NCBI GenBank assembly: GCA_943788025.1
Contig: CALSOR010000004.1
Coordinates: 744,001 to 808,000 of the forward strand
Length of the DNA stretch: 64,000 nucleotides
Direction: 5' to 3'
From: JABAAE01 sp905480545
GTDB taxonomy: Bacteria > Planctomycetota > Planctomycetia > Pirellulales > Pirellulaceae
This document shows, in pieces, positions 45,571 through 54,442 of this stretch; position 1 is the first letter of the stretch; the number at the start of each line of letters is the position of its first letter. The position numbers and the translations under genes were made by a program. The notes beneath the pieces were generated by a model. That model was not told the origin of the DNA and searched no databases. It saw only the letters and a program-made list of their open reading frames with translations.

Positions 45571-46752
45571 TCATGCTAAATTTGCCAGCCATTGGATCTC
45601 TTCCGAGATACCGACCGCCAAACCATTGTCTTCACCGCTGCAACGAAGGTCTTCAGGCAAAACCCCCCACGCATAGGTTTCAGCTTCAAAATGAAGCAAA
45701 TCGTCAATCGACTGCGTGGCTTCTAAACATTGCAAGATTTCCGTTTGCGAAGTTTCCAATTCCCCAAATCGTTTGAGGAAAATCGGCACATGAAAATGAA
45801 CTCGTGCCTCAGAATATCTGGAAATGTCACCATCTAGCTTATCCATCGCCAATGGTAAGTCCTCGTAGAACTCCAGTTCGTCGTCGTTTGTCTGCAGAAC
45901 GGTTTGATGCAAATACCGTGGCTCTTTAAAATCGCGTAACTGCTCCATTGCGGCCATCCGTTGCCCCTCACTCATTGCGTGCAAATTCATATGAATCGCT
46001 GAGGAGACTTGCACTTTTCCGATTTTTATACCGGCGTCGTAGATATTCCGAATGAATTCTGATTGCTCTTCAAACATAACTGCCGAGTGACAAACGTCAT
46101 GGCAAACTCGAATGTAACGACGAACCAAATCGTCAACCTGAATCGACTGGCCGAATAGATACTTTTGAAAAAAATCGACACAGGTTTGACTGGTTTGCAG
46201 CACGCAACCTGGTTCTGGCTCGATACAAAAATAGACCAAACGATTTCTGGTTTTTTCAAGTTCCTCGAGATGGCGAGCCAGTAAAATCAGTTGATTGGCG
46301 GATTTCCTCAGAAATTCGTCATCTACTTTTTCGTCTTGCCATGCGAGTGGCAATGTAGAAATGCTTCCTTCCATTCCGGGCGGCAACAATTGATCAATCA
46401 CATCCGCAAGCTGTTCTGAATACTCACGCCTCGAATCATCTGCCCAGGTTGGCAAGTACACCAAATGCTTGACAACGTCTTGGTGAAAGTTTCCATGCGG
46501 AAATCCGTTGAAAGTAAACGGCACCAATTGATTCGCCTCCAACCATCCGGCAAATTCGCGGACTTGGTTTTCGCGGATCATTTCGCCAACCGCGTTCGCG
46601 GAAAGCCAAAGTCCGATTCCCATCGCTTCATCAGGCGAACATTTTTGCTTGACCGAAAGCGCATACTTTTCGAGATTCGCTTTTGTAACATCTAAATCGA
46701 ATCCGGCATGAACATTAGTGCAATAGCCGATCCACTTGTTTTCTTTTTTCAT
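45571..46752 (-). CDS. eboE: metabolite traffic protein EboE-like (xylose-isomerase-like TIM barrel)
   Basis: The protein has 393 residues. The start 'KWIGYCTNVHAGFDLDVTK' and the overall length match EboE. Metal-site-like residues occur in 'FCIEPEPGCVLQ', 'RVCHDVCHSAVMFEEQ' and 'HFHVPIFL', typical of this TIM-barrel group. In other bacteria eboE lies in the ebo cluster (eboA-F), linked to export or trafficking of metabolite precursors such as those of scytonemin. No other ebo gene is seen nearby, so the role here is uncertain. It is the only recognisable member of that system in the window. Confidence 0.8.
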   Translation of the reverse strand: MKKENKWIGYCTNVHAGFDLDVTKANLEKYALSVKQKCSPDEAMGIGLWLSANAVGEMIRENQVREFAGWLEANQLVPFTFNGFPHGNFHQDVVKHLVYLPTWADDSRREYSEQLADVIDQLLPPGMEGSISTLPLAWQDEKVDDEFLRKSANQLILLARHLEELEKTRNRLVYFCIEPEPGCVLQTSQTCVDFFQKYLFGQSIQVDDLVRRYIRVCHDVCHSAVMFEEQSEFIRNIYDAGIKIGKVQVSSAIHMNLHAMSEGQRMAAMEQLRDFKEPRYLHQTVLQTNDDELEFYEDLPLAMDKLDGDISRYSEARVHFHVPIFLKRFGELETSQTEILQCLEATQSIDDLLHFEAETYAWGVLPEDLRCSGEDNGLAVGISEEIQWLANLA

Positions 46753-46812
46753 AAATTCGCTTTTTTGTAATTCAGTTCGTTATACCGAAGACGACGAGAA
46801 TCATCGGACCCA

Positions 46813-47319
46813 TCAGCTTTTTCTCAAGTATGGCAAATCAAAATTCGCTTTCCAAATCCCACCAATAAAAAGCAACCACCCCGTCAATTGAAATACTCCA
46901 CCGACTGCGGCAAACATTCCAAATATTGAAACTTTCGAAATCACAAGAGCGTAAATCGAACCGGAAAACAGACCAATCCCCAAGCAAAAACAAACCGCCG
47001 CAGCATCGAGTGTTTTGCTTTTTGATTTGATATGAAGCAAGGTTAAACCGACCGCGATGACGGCAAACGCGTGGTAGAAATGGTATCGGACCCCGGTCAT
47101 CCAGGTCTTCAATTTTTTGACATGCAGTTCTTTAAGAGCTGCCGCAGCGTCAACTTCTTTTGGCTGATCACTTGAATCCGCACGCTCAACGAAAACATCG
47201 TCGGTCGTGTACCATCCGGGGATTTTCTGTTCGATCCAATGCGCGCCAAACGCTCCAAACGTGACAGCCAGTGCGCCCATTACCCCGCCAACAAGCAACC
47301 AGAATTTCGCCAAGTTCAT
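46813..47319 (-). CDS. DUF423 membrane protein
   Basis: The protein has 168 residues and about four transmembrane helices. DUF423 hallmarks are visible: 'VTFGAFGAHWIEQKI', 'WMTGVRYHFYHAFAVIAVGL', 'CLGIGLFSGSIYALVIS' and 'GGVFQLTGWLLFIGGIW'. A hydrophilic insertion of about 35 residues ('VFVERADSSDQPKEVDAAA') sits between the first and second helices, making it longer than the usual family length of about 120-130. Function unknown in all members. Confidence 0.85.
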   Translation of the reverse strand: MNLAKFWLLVGGVMGALAVTFGAFGAHWIEQKIPGWYTTDDVFVERADSSDQPKEVDAAAALKELHVKKLKTWMTGVRYHFYHAFAVIAVGLTLLHIKSKSKTLDAAAVCFCLGIGLFSGSIYALVISKVSIFGMFAAVGGVFQLTGWLLFIGGIWKANFDLPYLRKS

Positions 47320-47455
47320 TTTCCGCCTATTTCAAAAGTCGATCACAGTCATTTCGAAGTCAATCGTTAAGTAGAACACTCCGCCTCGAAATCGTCCATT
47401 GGCGACATTGCAGCCAATGCGTTCGCAAAATGTTACCATCAAGCAATTCCCTTTT

Positions 47456-48700
47456 ATGAACTCCTTCAAAAACAGCATTTGTATGCCCCATTTTGTAACG
47501 CATCTTGAGAGTGCCATCGATGGCACCCAACTTGAATTTGAAACGATCCAGACATTGCATGAGGGACGTCCGCTATGGGTCAAATATGATCTAAATGCGG
47601 TCAAGGCAAATATGGACAAAAATACGGTTGCCAAACGCGAACCAACCATGTGGCGGTACCGCGAACTTCTGCCGACAGGCACCGATCGAATCGAAATCAC
47701 TTTGGGAGAAGGAATGACGCCAGTCCTTCAATGCCCGACGCTCGGCAAACAACTGGGTCTTAAAAACCTTTCCGTAAAAGATGAATCGCAATTGCCGACC
47801 GGCAGTTTCAAGTCTCGCGGGCAAGCGATGGCGATCACCATGGCCAAAAAACTGGGGATCAAACGCGTCGCAATCCCAACGGCCGGAAACGCTGGTGGCG
47901 CCATGGCTGCCTATGCAACTCGGGCGGGAATGGAGTCCTTCGTTTTCATGCCCGAGGATACGCCGATCGTAAACCAATACGAAGCCTATTTTTTCGGTGC
48001 GAGCACCTACCTGGTGAATGGACTGATTAATGACTGCGGCAAATTGGTTCGCGACGGCAAAGAAAAAATGAATTGGTTCGACATTTCGACTTTAAAAGAA
48101 CCGTATCGGATTGAAGGAAAGAAAACGATGGGCCTGGAATTGGCCGAGCAATTCGACTGGAAACTCCCCGATGTCATCCTTTATCCCACTGGTGGTGGAA
48201 CAGGTCTGATCGGCATGTGGAAAGCGTTTAACGAACTGCGTGAAATGGGCTGGCTTGACTCAGAAAACATGCCGCGAATGATTTCCGTTCAAAGCGATGG
48301 CTGCTGCCCGATCTCCGATGCATTTGAAAAGGGCGAACGGTTCGCCGATCCATTTCAAAACGCGAAAACCATCGCTAGCGGTCTTCGTGTGCCCGTTGCC
48401 GTTGGCGACTTTATGATTTTAGATGCAGTAAAAGAAAGTGGTGGTCGGGCAATGGCGGTCAGCGAAGACAAAATCACCGCATGGACCAAACAAGCTTGTT
48501 CCGCCGAGGGCATTTCGCTTTGCCCCGAATCAGCTGCATGCGTCGGGGCTCTTGAGCAACTACGGGACGAAAAATGGGTTGGTGAAGATGACAACATCGT
48601 TATTTTCAATACGGGCGGACTGCAGAAATACGTTGAAGTCATGGAAACAGAACTCCCTCGAATTGATCTCTCGCAGCCGATCGATTGGACCTCGATCTGA
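47456..48700 (+). CDS. thrC: threonine synthase
   Basis: PLP enzyme converting O-phosphohomoserine to threonine in the cytosol. 'LGEGMTPVLQCPTLGKQL', 'VKDESQLPTGSFKSRGQAM' with the PLP-binding Lys, 'IPTAGNAGGAMAAYATRAG' and 'LYPTGGGTGLIGMWKAF' identify the long (about 410-residue) threonine synthase family. I start at ATG 47456; ATG 47483 is equally possible, and the frame is open to 47399. No T-box or leader peptide was seen. No other thr gene is adjacent. Confidence 0.93.
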   Translation: MNSFKNSICMPHFVTHLESAIDGTQLEFETIQTLHEGRPLWVKYDLNAVKANMDKNTVAKREPTMWRYRELLPTGTDRIEITLGEGMTPVLQCPTLGKQLGLKNLSVKDESQLPTGSFKSRGQAMAITMAKKLGIKRVAIPTAGNAGGAMAAYATRAGMESFVFMPEDTPIVNQYEAYFFGASTYLVNGLINDCGKLVRDGKEKMNWFDISTLKEPYRIEGKKTMGLELAEQFDWKLPDVILYPTGGGTGLIGMWKAFNELREMGWLDSENMPRMISVQSDGCCPISDAFEKGERFADPFQNAKTIASGLRVPVAVGDFMILDAVKESGGRAMAVSEDKITAWTKQACSAEGISLCPESAACVGALEQLRDEKWVGEDDNIVIFNTGGLQKYVEVMETELPRIDLSQPIDWTSI

Positions 48701-48720
48701 TCGCACAACCGGTTGTTTGC

Positions 48721-49113
48721 TCAAACCGTCATTACAAACAATCGGGCGCTGTAAATCACGACCAACCCCGTGACGAACGAGCCCAGATAGAGAACATTTT
48801 TGCCCGTATGAACCTTCTTGATCGCAATGACCTGCGCAATCACGCAGATGAATGCAACAAGAACCAGCTTAAATGCGATCATGCCGTTGAATCCCCATTT
48901 TTGATAAAAATAATTGGCAAATGGGTTAGCCTCGATAGCGCCCATACGCAACAAAAGGTTGGTCATGAATATATCAAGACAACTGATCAAGATAAAAAAC
49001 GTTGTCGCATTTTGCAGCGGCAAATCGCCAGTCAAAAGGTGCTTTAGCCGGTTCGCTTTTTTGGATTCAACTTGACCATGGTCCGTGCGACTGCCGTCAT
49101 CATTTTTTTGCAT
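48721..49113 (-). CDS. DUF5658 membrane protein
   Basis: The protein has 130 residues and three hydrophobic helices: 'TFFILISCLDIFMTNLLLR', 'MIAFKLVLVAFICVIAQVIA' and 'VLYLGSFVTGLVVIYSA'. The pattern 'DIFMTNLLLRMGAIEANPF' plus a following 'FKL' is the DUF5658 signature. The N-terminus is polar and basic. Function unknown. It converges with thrC 20 bases away. Confidence 0.8.
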   Translation of the reverse strand: MQKNDDGSRTDHGQVESKKANRLKHLLTGDLPLQNATTFFILISCLDIFMTNLLLRMGAIEANPFANYFYQKWGFNGMIAFKLVLVAFICVIAQVIAIKKVHTGKNVLYLGSFVTGLVVIYSARLFVMTV

Positions 49114-49278
49114 GAGTGCCTTAAACCGAATTGGACGAATGAATGTTGACGACCGGATGCGTTCTAAAGAACAACAGCGTAGCAGTCGCCACCATCAATT
49201 GAAAGAATGCCAAGATGCAGGGCTCGCATATTTGACTGACTGGGGAGGCTGAAAAAAACGTCAAAACGACGTTTGAGT

Positions 49279-49328
49279 GCCTAACTAATCAGAAATCGAC
49301 TCAGCCAGCTAATCAGAAATCGACTGAG
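49279..49328. repeat. 24-bp near-perfect tandem duplication
   Basis: CTAATCAGAAATCGACTCAG plus CCAG is followed directly by the same segment with one change (GACTGAGCC). It was read directly from the sequence. Confidence 0.75.
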
Positions 49329-49382
49329 CCGAGAAGGACGCCTTCGTCGATGCAGCTGCTTTCGCTTTCGCGACGATTTTTA

Positions 49383-49461
49383 AGTGCAGTTTTTTCAGTG
49401 CAGATTTTTCAGTGCAGATTTTTCAGTGCAGATTTTTCAGTGCAGATTTTTCAGTGCAGAT
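49383..49461. repeat. 14-bp tandem array, five units plus a partial
   Basis: AGTGCAGATTTTTC is repeated at 49383 (one mismatch), 49397, 49411, 49425 and 49439, with a truncated sixth copy from 49453. It ends about 17 bases before the msrB stop codon, so it lies in the 3' flank of that gene. Confidence 0.93.
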
Positions 49462-49477
49462 ACCTTATTTGTGAACC

Positions 49478-50038
49478 TTACTTATCGCGTTTTTCAAAAT
49501 CCAAGGCAGCGGAATTCAGGCAATATCGCTTCCCGGTTGGCTCGGGACCGTCATTGAACACATGCCCCAAATGAGCACCACAGCTTCGGCAACTGACTTC
49601 GGTTCGGGTTTGCCAAAACAATGCATTGTCCGTGGTTAGTTTCACATTCTCTGCAACCAAAACGTCGTAAAAACTTGGCCATCCCGTTCCAGATTCATAT
49701 TTCGTTGATGAGTCGAACAGCGGATCACCGCAGCAAACGCAACGATAAACTCCCTCTTCCTTGTTGTCCCAATACACACCCGTGAAAGCCCGCTCGGTTC
49801 CATGCTCCTGAGTAACACTGTATTGGATCGGACTTAGCCGGTCCTCTAGTGGCAATTCGTAGTCACTTTCTTTACCGTCATTGGCTTTACCGTCATTGGC
49901 TTTACCGTCATTGGCTTTACTGTCGTTTTGCATTCTTTCTTCCGTTGACTTTTCAACTGAATTCGAATTGAGCGAAACCGCGTAGATAGCCCCCGCGACC
50001 ATGACAACTGCACACAACAGCAAAATTAATTTCGTCAT
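49478..50038 (-). CDS. msrB: peptide-methionine (R)-S-oxide reductase, membrane-anchored
   Basis: Reduces methionine-R-sulfoxide in proteins. The N-terminus is a signal or anchor ('LILLLCAVVMVAGAIYAVSL'). It is followed by a polar linker with three exact 15-base repeats (positions 49876-49920, encoding KANDG units). The MsrB domain (about residues 63-180) keeps the zinc Cys pairs 'YRCVCCGDPLF' and 'VSCRSCGAHLGHVF', 'SGTGWPSF', and the catalytic Cys173 in 'RYCLNSAALDF'. The location suggests it protects periplasmic or surface proteins. Function is by family; the cell location is inferred. Confidence 0.93.
   Translation of the reverse strand: MTKLILLLCAVVMVAGAIYAVSLNSNSVEKSTEERMQNDSKANDGKANDGKANDGKESDYELPLEDRLSPIQYSVTQEHGTERAFTGVYWDNKEEGVYRCVCCGDPLFDSSTKYESGTGWPSFYDVLVAENVKLTTDNALFWQTRTEVSCRSCGAHLGHVFNDGPEPTGKRYCLNSAALDFEKRDK
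49876..49920. repeat. three perfect 15-bp repeats inside msrB
   Basis: CGTCATTGGCTTTAC occurs three times in a row (49876, 49891, 49906) and encodes the linker repeat KANDG on the minus strand. Confidence 0.93.
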
Positions 50039-50251
50039 TTCAACTCAACTTTCTCACGCGAACAGGGATGGCTGCTTAAATCCGCGGCAAGCTCCCTCTA
50101 TTAGAGGATTCGCCGCGAAGATACATCTAGATTCAGATGATCTCGACCTTCGGCAAACAAAGCTTGCGCAAAAAGCCCAACGGTTCAAATCGAGGGCTTT
50201 GTAAATTCCGCTGAAACATTACGCCAGCCAAAATAGTAACATACGAATCGT

Positions 50252-51814
50252 TTACTTCGTCGGACTGTTTTTTTCATCCTCTTCAAGATGTCCTTTGTCC
50301 CAGAACGTTAGTGCAAATATCACCAAAATTCCAAATGCCATAATGGAGGGCAAAATCCAAAAACCCTTCCATTGAAGCATCGTTTCAGAAAGCAATGTGG
50401 GATCCAATTTTTCCGGCAAATCACGTGAGAACATGCGGCCAAATGATTCAAAGAAACCAATTGCTTCACCGTCACCACTGGCTTCTTTCAGCGCCTTTCC
50501 ATACTGATCAATATTTCCTACCGGCTTGCCGTAGTCACCAATAGTCCAACCAAGAAGGCTACCTGTTCCCATGATGCGGTAACCAATAAACATTCCAACA
50601 CCTTGCGTCAGAAAGACCAGAAGTGCCTGGGCTTGTCCACGAATCTCTACTGGAGCCTTTTGGTCGGTGTACATGAAACCTGTCACGAAGAAGAAGTCAT
50701 AACAAATGCCATGAATCGCCACGCCGGACAATAACATCCAGCTGATCTGATCGGGTGCCCCAAAAGCGAATAGCGCGTATCGGATGACCCAACAAGCCAT
50801 CCCTATCATGATCATGACCTTGAATCCAAGTCGACGGAAGAAAAACGGGATCAATAGCATAAAGAATATTTCAGACATCTGACCTAACGTCATCGTTGCC
50901 GCAGGTTGGCTGAAGCCGGTTTGTGTTAAAAACTGCGACGTCGATCCGTAGTAATATGCCAGAGGAATGCATATCAGAGTGGAACAGATGGCAAAGACCA
51001 GGAAATTCCAATCCTTCATCAGTTTCCAAGCATCCACCATCAGCAGAGACCGCACATCAAACGGCTTTCCCTTTAATGGCGGCGGAGTATTTGGCAACAT
51101 AAAACAGAACAAACCCAATACGGCTGAACAAACTCCTGCCAGCCAGAAAATATTCATGCTCGACGACCAGCCAAGCCCTCCGACAACCAAACCGGCAATA
51201 ATCCAGCCGATGGTTCCCCAGACGCGAATCTTTGGAAAGTCGTTTTGCTGAAGGATATGCGTGAACGCAATCGTGTTTCCAAGCCCCAATGTTGGCATGT
51301 AACAACACATATGTGCCAAAATCAACCAAACAATAATCCCTCCGGTTCGTTGGGTTTTCTTTTCTGCTTCAGTCAATTCTTTTTCTTCACCACCGTCGGC
51401 ATCTGCTTTTTCAGTACCACTCTTGGCTGCTTCTTCTTTTCCCGATTGATCCGATGCGATTTGGTCCTTTGTGCCATCTTCTTTTGCAACAACCGTTTGT
51501 TCAGCAGTTTGCGTTTCCGGCTCAATACTGCCTGCCAAACCGGGTATCACCAACAAAAACGCTGCTCCCAAAATGAGAAGCGTACCCATGACCTTTTCAG
51601 ACGCAAAAAACCGATCTGCAATAAGTCCCAAGAAGAGGGGAGCAAAAATGGCTGCGATTGGAGCGGTTGCATAAGCGTCAGCAATCACGCCAGATAATCC
51701 GTTACCATTCAAAGCAGCCCCGAGAGTTGCAAACCACGCTCCCCATGTAAAAAACTGGAGGAACATCATGATTGACATCAATGGAGTTGCGTTGGAAGCA
51801 GGTTGTTTTGTCAT
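50252..51814 (-). CDS. MFS transporter, nucleoside:proton symporter (NupG)-like
   Basis: About 520 residues with about 12 predicted transmembrane helices. 'MSIMMFLQFFTWGAWFATLG' and 'FAPLFLGLIADRFFASEKVMG' are the N-terminal features of NupG-type nucleoside permeases. A charged insertion of about 60 residues, rich in Glu/Lys/Asp/Thr (about 104-165), lies between helices 3 or 4 and the next helix. The start is ATG 51814 ('MTKQPASNATPL') or 51844. It probably imports nucleosides or related compounds across the inner membrane; substrate unproven. Confidence 0.85.
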   Translation of the reverse strand: MTKQPASNATPLMSIMMFLQFFTWGAWFATLGAALNGNGLSGVIADAYATAPIAAIFAPLFLGLIADRFFASEKVMGTLLILGAAFLLVIPGLAGSIEPETQTAEQTVVAKEDGTKDQIASDQSGKEEAAKSGTEKADADGGEEKELTEAEKKTQRTGGIIVWLILAHMCCYMPTLGLGNTIAFTHILQQNDFPKIRVWGTIGWIIAGLVVGGLGWSSSMNIFWLAGVCSAVLGLFCFMLPNTPPPLKGKPFDVRSLLMVDAWKLMKDWNFLVFAICSTLICIPLAYYYGSTSQFLTQTGFSQPAATMTLGQMSEIFFMLLIPFFFRRLGFKVMIMIGMACWVIRYALFAFGAPDQISWMLLSGVAIHGICYDFFFVTGFMYTDQKAPVEIRGQAQALLVFLTQGVGMFIGYRIMGTGSLLGWTIGDYGKPVGNIDQYGKALKEASGDGEAIGFFESFGRMFSRDLPEKLDPTLLSETMLQWKGFWILPSIMAFGILVIFALTFWDKGHLEEDEKNSPTK

Positions 51815-51949
51815 GAGCTTTGCCGAGATCCGTTTATGCTGCAAAAGGAGTGTTTAAACACAGCCTGAAGTAATTGGCTTATCATAAAAAAAAACGGACG
51901 CCAATGCATCCGTTTCAGGTCAACATTTTCAATAATAAATCGTTTGCTG

Positions 51950-52510
51950 TCAAAACGCAGCGGCAAGCTCTTCCAAAACAGCTGCTTCTTCATCAGATAC
52001 CTTGTTTCCAAACCCCAAAACCCCCCCTGCGGCTTCCGCGACTTCTCGAGCACGACCGAGAATCCGATTTTGAAGATTGGATGCCTGATTTTCCTCCAAA
52101 GAGTTCTTCAAGCTGCCAGCATACTGCTTCCAGGCGTCAAACAGTTCCGAACCAGGAGCTTCGTCAAGCCAGCTTTCCAGAACTTCTAATGCTGCCGAAT
52201 CTTTGTTCAGTCCAGACTGCTCAGCTGCTGACATGATCGCTTCACGCTCTGCTTTTTGCATTTTCCCGTCTGCCCATGCGACTTGAACCAAAGGCAAAAG
52301 CGCGAACGACGCAAATGATGCTGGGTCAATCTCCAAAGCGACCAATTCGTTCAACAAATCTTCATCGGTGATTCCGGACGACTTCGCAAGTGAAACTCGC
52401 TTTTCCTCCGTCGCCATTTCCGCGCGAAGCTTCTCCAATAATGCTCTGTCTTTTTGCAAAAAGAACGCACCTTCGAGTGCTCTTCCTCGTTCATCTAAAC
52501 CATCATGCAT
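51950..52510 (-). CDS. TerB-like (tellurite-resistance family) helical protein
   Basis: The protein has 186 residues and is all-helical. The TerB-type core 'FALLPLVQVAWADGKMQKAEREAIMS' (about residues 70-95) has the conserved Asp-Gly of this acidic family. The C-terminus is Ala/Glu-rich and helical. TerB-family proteins bind divalent ions and membranes in stress responses; tellurite resistance is not implied without the rest of the ter operon, which is absent here. Confidence 0.82.
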   Translation of the reverse strand: MHDGLDERGRALEGAFFLQKDRALLEKLRAEMATEEKRVSLAKSSGITDEDLLNELVALEIDPASFASFALLPLVQVAWADGKMQKAEREAIMSAAEQSGLNKDSAALEVLESWLDEAPGSELFDAWKQYAGSLKNSLEENQASNLQNRILGRAREVAEAAGGVLGFGNKVSDEEAAVLEELAAAF

Positions 52511-52771
52511 CGTTCATTCCTCATCCAGCAAATGCAGTTTTTCTTTTCATTTTAGGCATTCGGCACTCATCGTCGATTCGACGATGACATCTTGTTCGTC
52601 GCCTCCGAACACGCAGTTAGGATAAATCAGTCCATCTATTCCGACCAGACCTTGTCGGAACAGATCCTCAAATTGAAGAGCCAAATCGATTGTTCAATTC
52701 TTTGGCAAATCGTTTTCGGAGGTTAAGATAAAACACGGCGAAATTCATCACTTTGTCTTTTCCAAGTCAAT

Positions 52772-53137
52772 TTGTTCCGATTCCAGTTCTTCCGAAGCTC
52801 TGCTAAGGCCAATATTTTGAATGAGCCCAACGAAAACGTCGCAAAAACTCCCAAACCGTTGACGCCAAATGAAGACGTTCAGGACCTTGACGCGAACCCC
52901 AAGGAGCATTCGGACCGCGCCAACACCGAAAAAACAATTGACGAAAACGAGAAAAAAACGTCATTCGAACAACTGGCGATTTCGGGCAACGTCGGAATCA
53001 TCCGCGAATTCATCGATTTTTTGTTCAATAACAAGAAATGGTGGCTCACACCAATCATCTTGGTTTTGCTGCTTGTCGGTGTGATGATCGCTTTGACCAC
53101 CAGTGGCGCCGCTCCGTTCTTGTACACGTTCTGGTAA
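52772..53137 (+). CDS. DUF5989 family protein
   Basis: The C-terminal 45 residues ('IIREFIDFLFNNKKWW', then 'LTPIILVLLLVGVMIAL' and 'GAAPFLYTFW') are a complete DUF5989 unit with one transmembrane helix. The first 70 residues are a charged Asn/Glu/Lys-rich extension. The start is uncertain: TTG 52772 is the furthest upstream candidate. Such proteins often sit beside carbamoyltransferases or SGNH proteins in planctomycetes, but none is adjacent here. Confidence 0.72.
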   Translation: MFRFQFFRSSAKANILNEPNENVAKTPKPLTPNEDVQDLDANPKEHSDRANTEKTIDENEKKTSFEQLAISGNVGIIREFIDFLFNNKKWWLTPIILVLLLVGVMIALTTSGAAPFLYTFW

Positions 53138-53236
53138 CCCATATTGGTCACCAAAACAAACACCGCTACCGACGACCCTTTTGCCAGTCGGGCAGCGAAC
53201 AAACGCATCGGTTAAATCTCCAATCGCTATTTCGTC

Positions 53237-53782
53237 TTATCGACGAATCACCGCTGGCGCTGCAACGGGCTTGACCTGATCAGCGATCATAAAGATGACA
53301 TCGTCCCTCAAGAGTGATTTCATTTCGGCAGAAATTTTTTGGCCTGGAAAAATCTGTACAAGCATTTTCCCGGAACCCATCCCGAGCTTCCCAATCAGTT
53401 CTTTTCTCGTAATCTTGTTTCCCTTGATGTCCTTAAATCTGTAGCCGGCCGGCATAGGCCGTGATTTTCGCACCATCTTGTAACGTTCTCGCGTGCGTTC
53501 CTCGGTGATGTATTTAACAACCTGGACTTCTTTTCCGTCGACCAATTTACTTTCCCGTACCGGAACCATCACCGTATACGTTTGGGTGACTTTCGGCACG
53601 GATCGATCTGCCAAATTTTGCTCAATGAATATTTCGCTTCCATTTGTTTTGACCAGTTGGTATTGAATTAGCCCTCGAACCGGCTTGTCCGTATCCGCCT
53701 CTTTTTTTTCCGATTGGGCGACGCACGCATCCGATAATGTCAGCAAAGAAATCCCGACCAACAAAACTGAAAAATGACGCAT
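53237..53782 (-). CDS. exported protein, tandem paralogue C
   Basis: The protein has 181 residues. The signal peptide ('FSVLLVGISLLTLSDACVAQ') is followed by a mature domain shared with the next gene: 'QLVKTNGSEIFIEQNL', a Val/Lys/Arg-rich segment and 'LIGKLGMGSGKMLVQIFPGQKI'. This differs from any motif I recognise. It is probably a periplasmic beta-rich protein. It lies about 70 bases downstream of its paralogue, and the pair likely forms one transcription unit. Confidence 0.75.
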   Translation of the reverse strand: MRHFSVLLVGISLLTLSDACVAQSEKKEADTDKPVRGLIQYQLVKTNGSEIFIEQNLADRSVPKVTQTYTVMVPVRESKLVDGKEVQVVKYITEERTRERYKMVRKSRPMPAGYRFKDIKGNKITRKELIGKLGMGSGKMLVQIFPGQKISAEMKSLLRDDVIFMIADQVKPVAAPAVIRR

Positions 53783-53853
53783 GATTTTTCTCGATTTTAC
53801 AAATTAGAAAAAGTCGCATTCGTGGGAATCAAACTTGAATCAGGGTCCTCGCA

Positions 53854-54381
53854 TCATCGATTGCGAGGTTCGTATTCCATGATGATTGTGTCTTTACTTA
53901 GTTGCAGCTTTATTGAATCTGGAATCTTTTGCTTTGGAAAAACTTGAACCACCATTTTTCCGTTTCCCATCCCTAGCTTTCCAATTAAATCCGCTTTGGA
54001 AATGGGCTTTCGATCCAATGTTTTGAACTTGTAGTTGTTCGCAGCAACCACCAATTTACGGATCGTCGGAGTCACCATTCGTTTTCTTACTTCCGTACGC
54101 GTTTTGACTACCGTCTCTGGTTTGCCATCCCTCTCAACGATGATCGTATACGGAACTTTAACCTCTTCGGTAACGACCTTTTGATTCGCATTGGGTTCCG
54201 GTACGTCTTTCACCAGAAAGATCTCGCCTCCGTTTGTTTTTACCAGCTGAAATTGAATGACCCCTTTCACCGGCGTTTCGCTGACAGCCGGCGTGGACCG
54301 CTTCTTTTGGGAGCTATTTTGCGCCAACACTGTCGCTTGAAAATGCATCACGAAAGCCAAAAAGAATGTGATTCTAGACAT
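53854..54381 (-). CDS. exported protein, tandem paralogue D
   Basis: The protein has 175 residues. A signal peptide ('FFLAFVMHFQATVLAQ') precedes a mature domain with 'QLVKTNGGEIFLVKDV', a long alternating basic segment and 'LIGKLGMGNGKMVVQVFPKQKI', matching paralogue C almost exactly at the last block. Function unknown. Confidence 0.75.
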   Translation of the reverse strand: MSRITFFLAFVMHFQATVLAQNSSQKKRSTPAVSETPVKGVIQFQLVKTNGGEIFLVKDVPEPNANQKVVTEEVKVPYTIIVERDGKPETVVKTRTEVRKRMVTPTIRKLVVAANNYKFKTLDRKPISKADLIGKLGMGNGKMVVQVFPKQKIPDSIKLQLSKDTIIMEYEPRNR

Positions 54382-54442
54382 TGCTATTCCTTTGCATGAG
54401 AGATGGCACTCAATCCGCTAAAAGAGATATGGGCCAGAGGGA

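Larger units (their letters stand above)
49114..49477. other. gene-free region with two repeat sets
   Basis: About 365 bases between two minus-strand genes. It contains a 24-base near-duplication at about 49279-49328 and a 14-bp array at 49383-49461. Nothing else was recognised. Confidence 0.6.

Noticed and set aside
51950..52510. tellurite-resistance operon
   Set aside because: Only a TerB-like domain is present; no terC, terD or terZ-type genes flank it, so resistance is not claimed.
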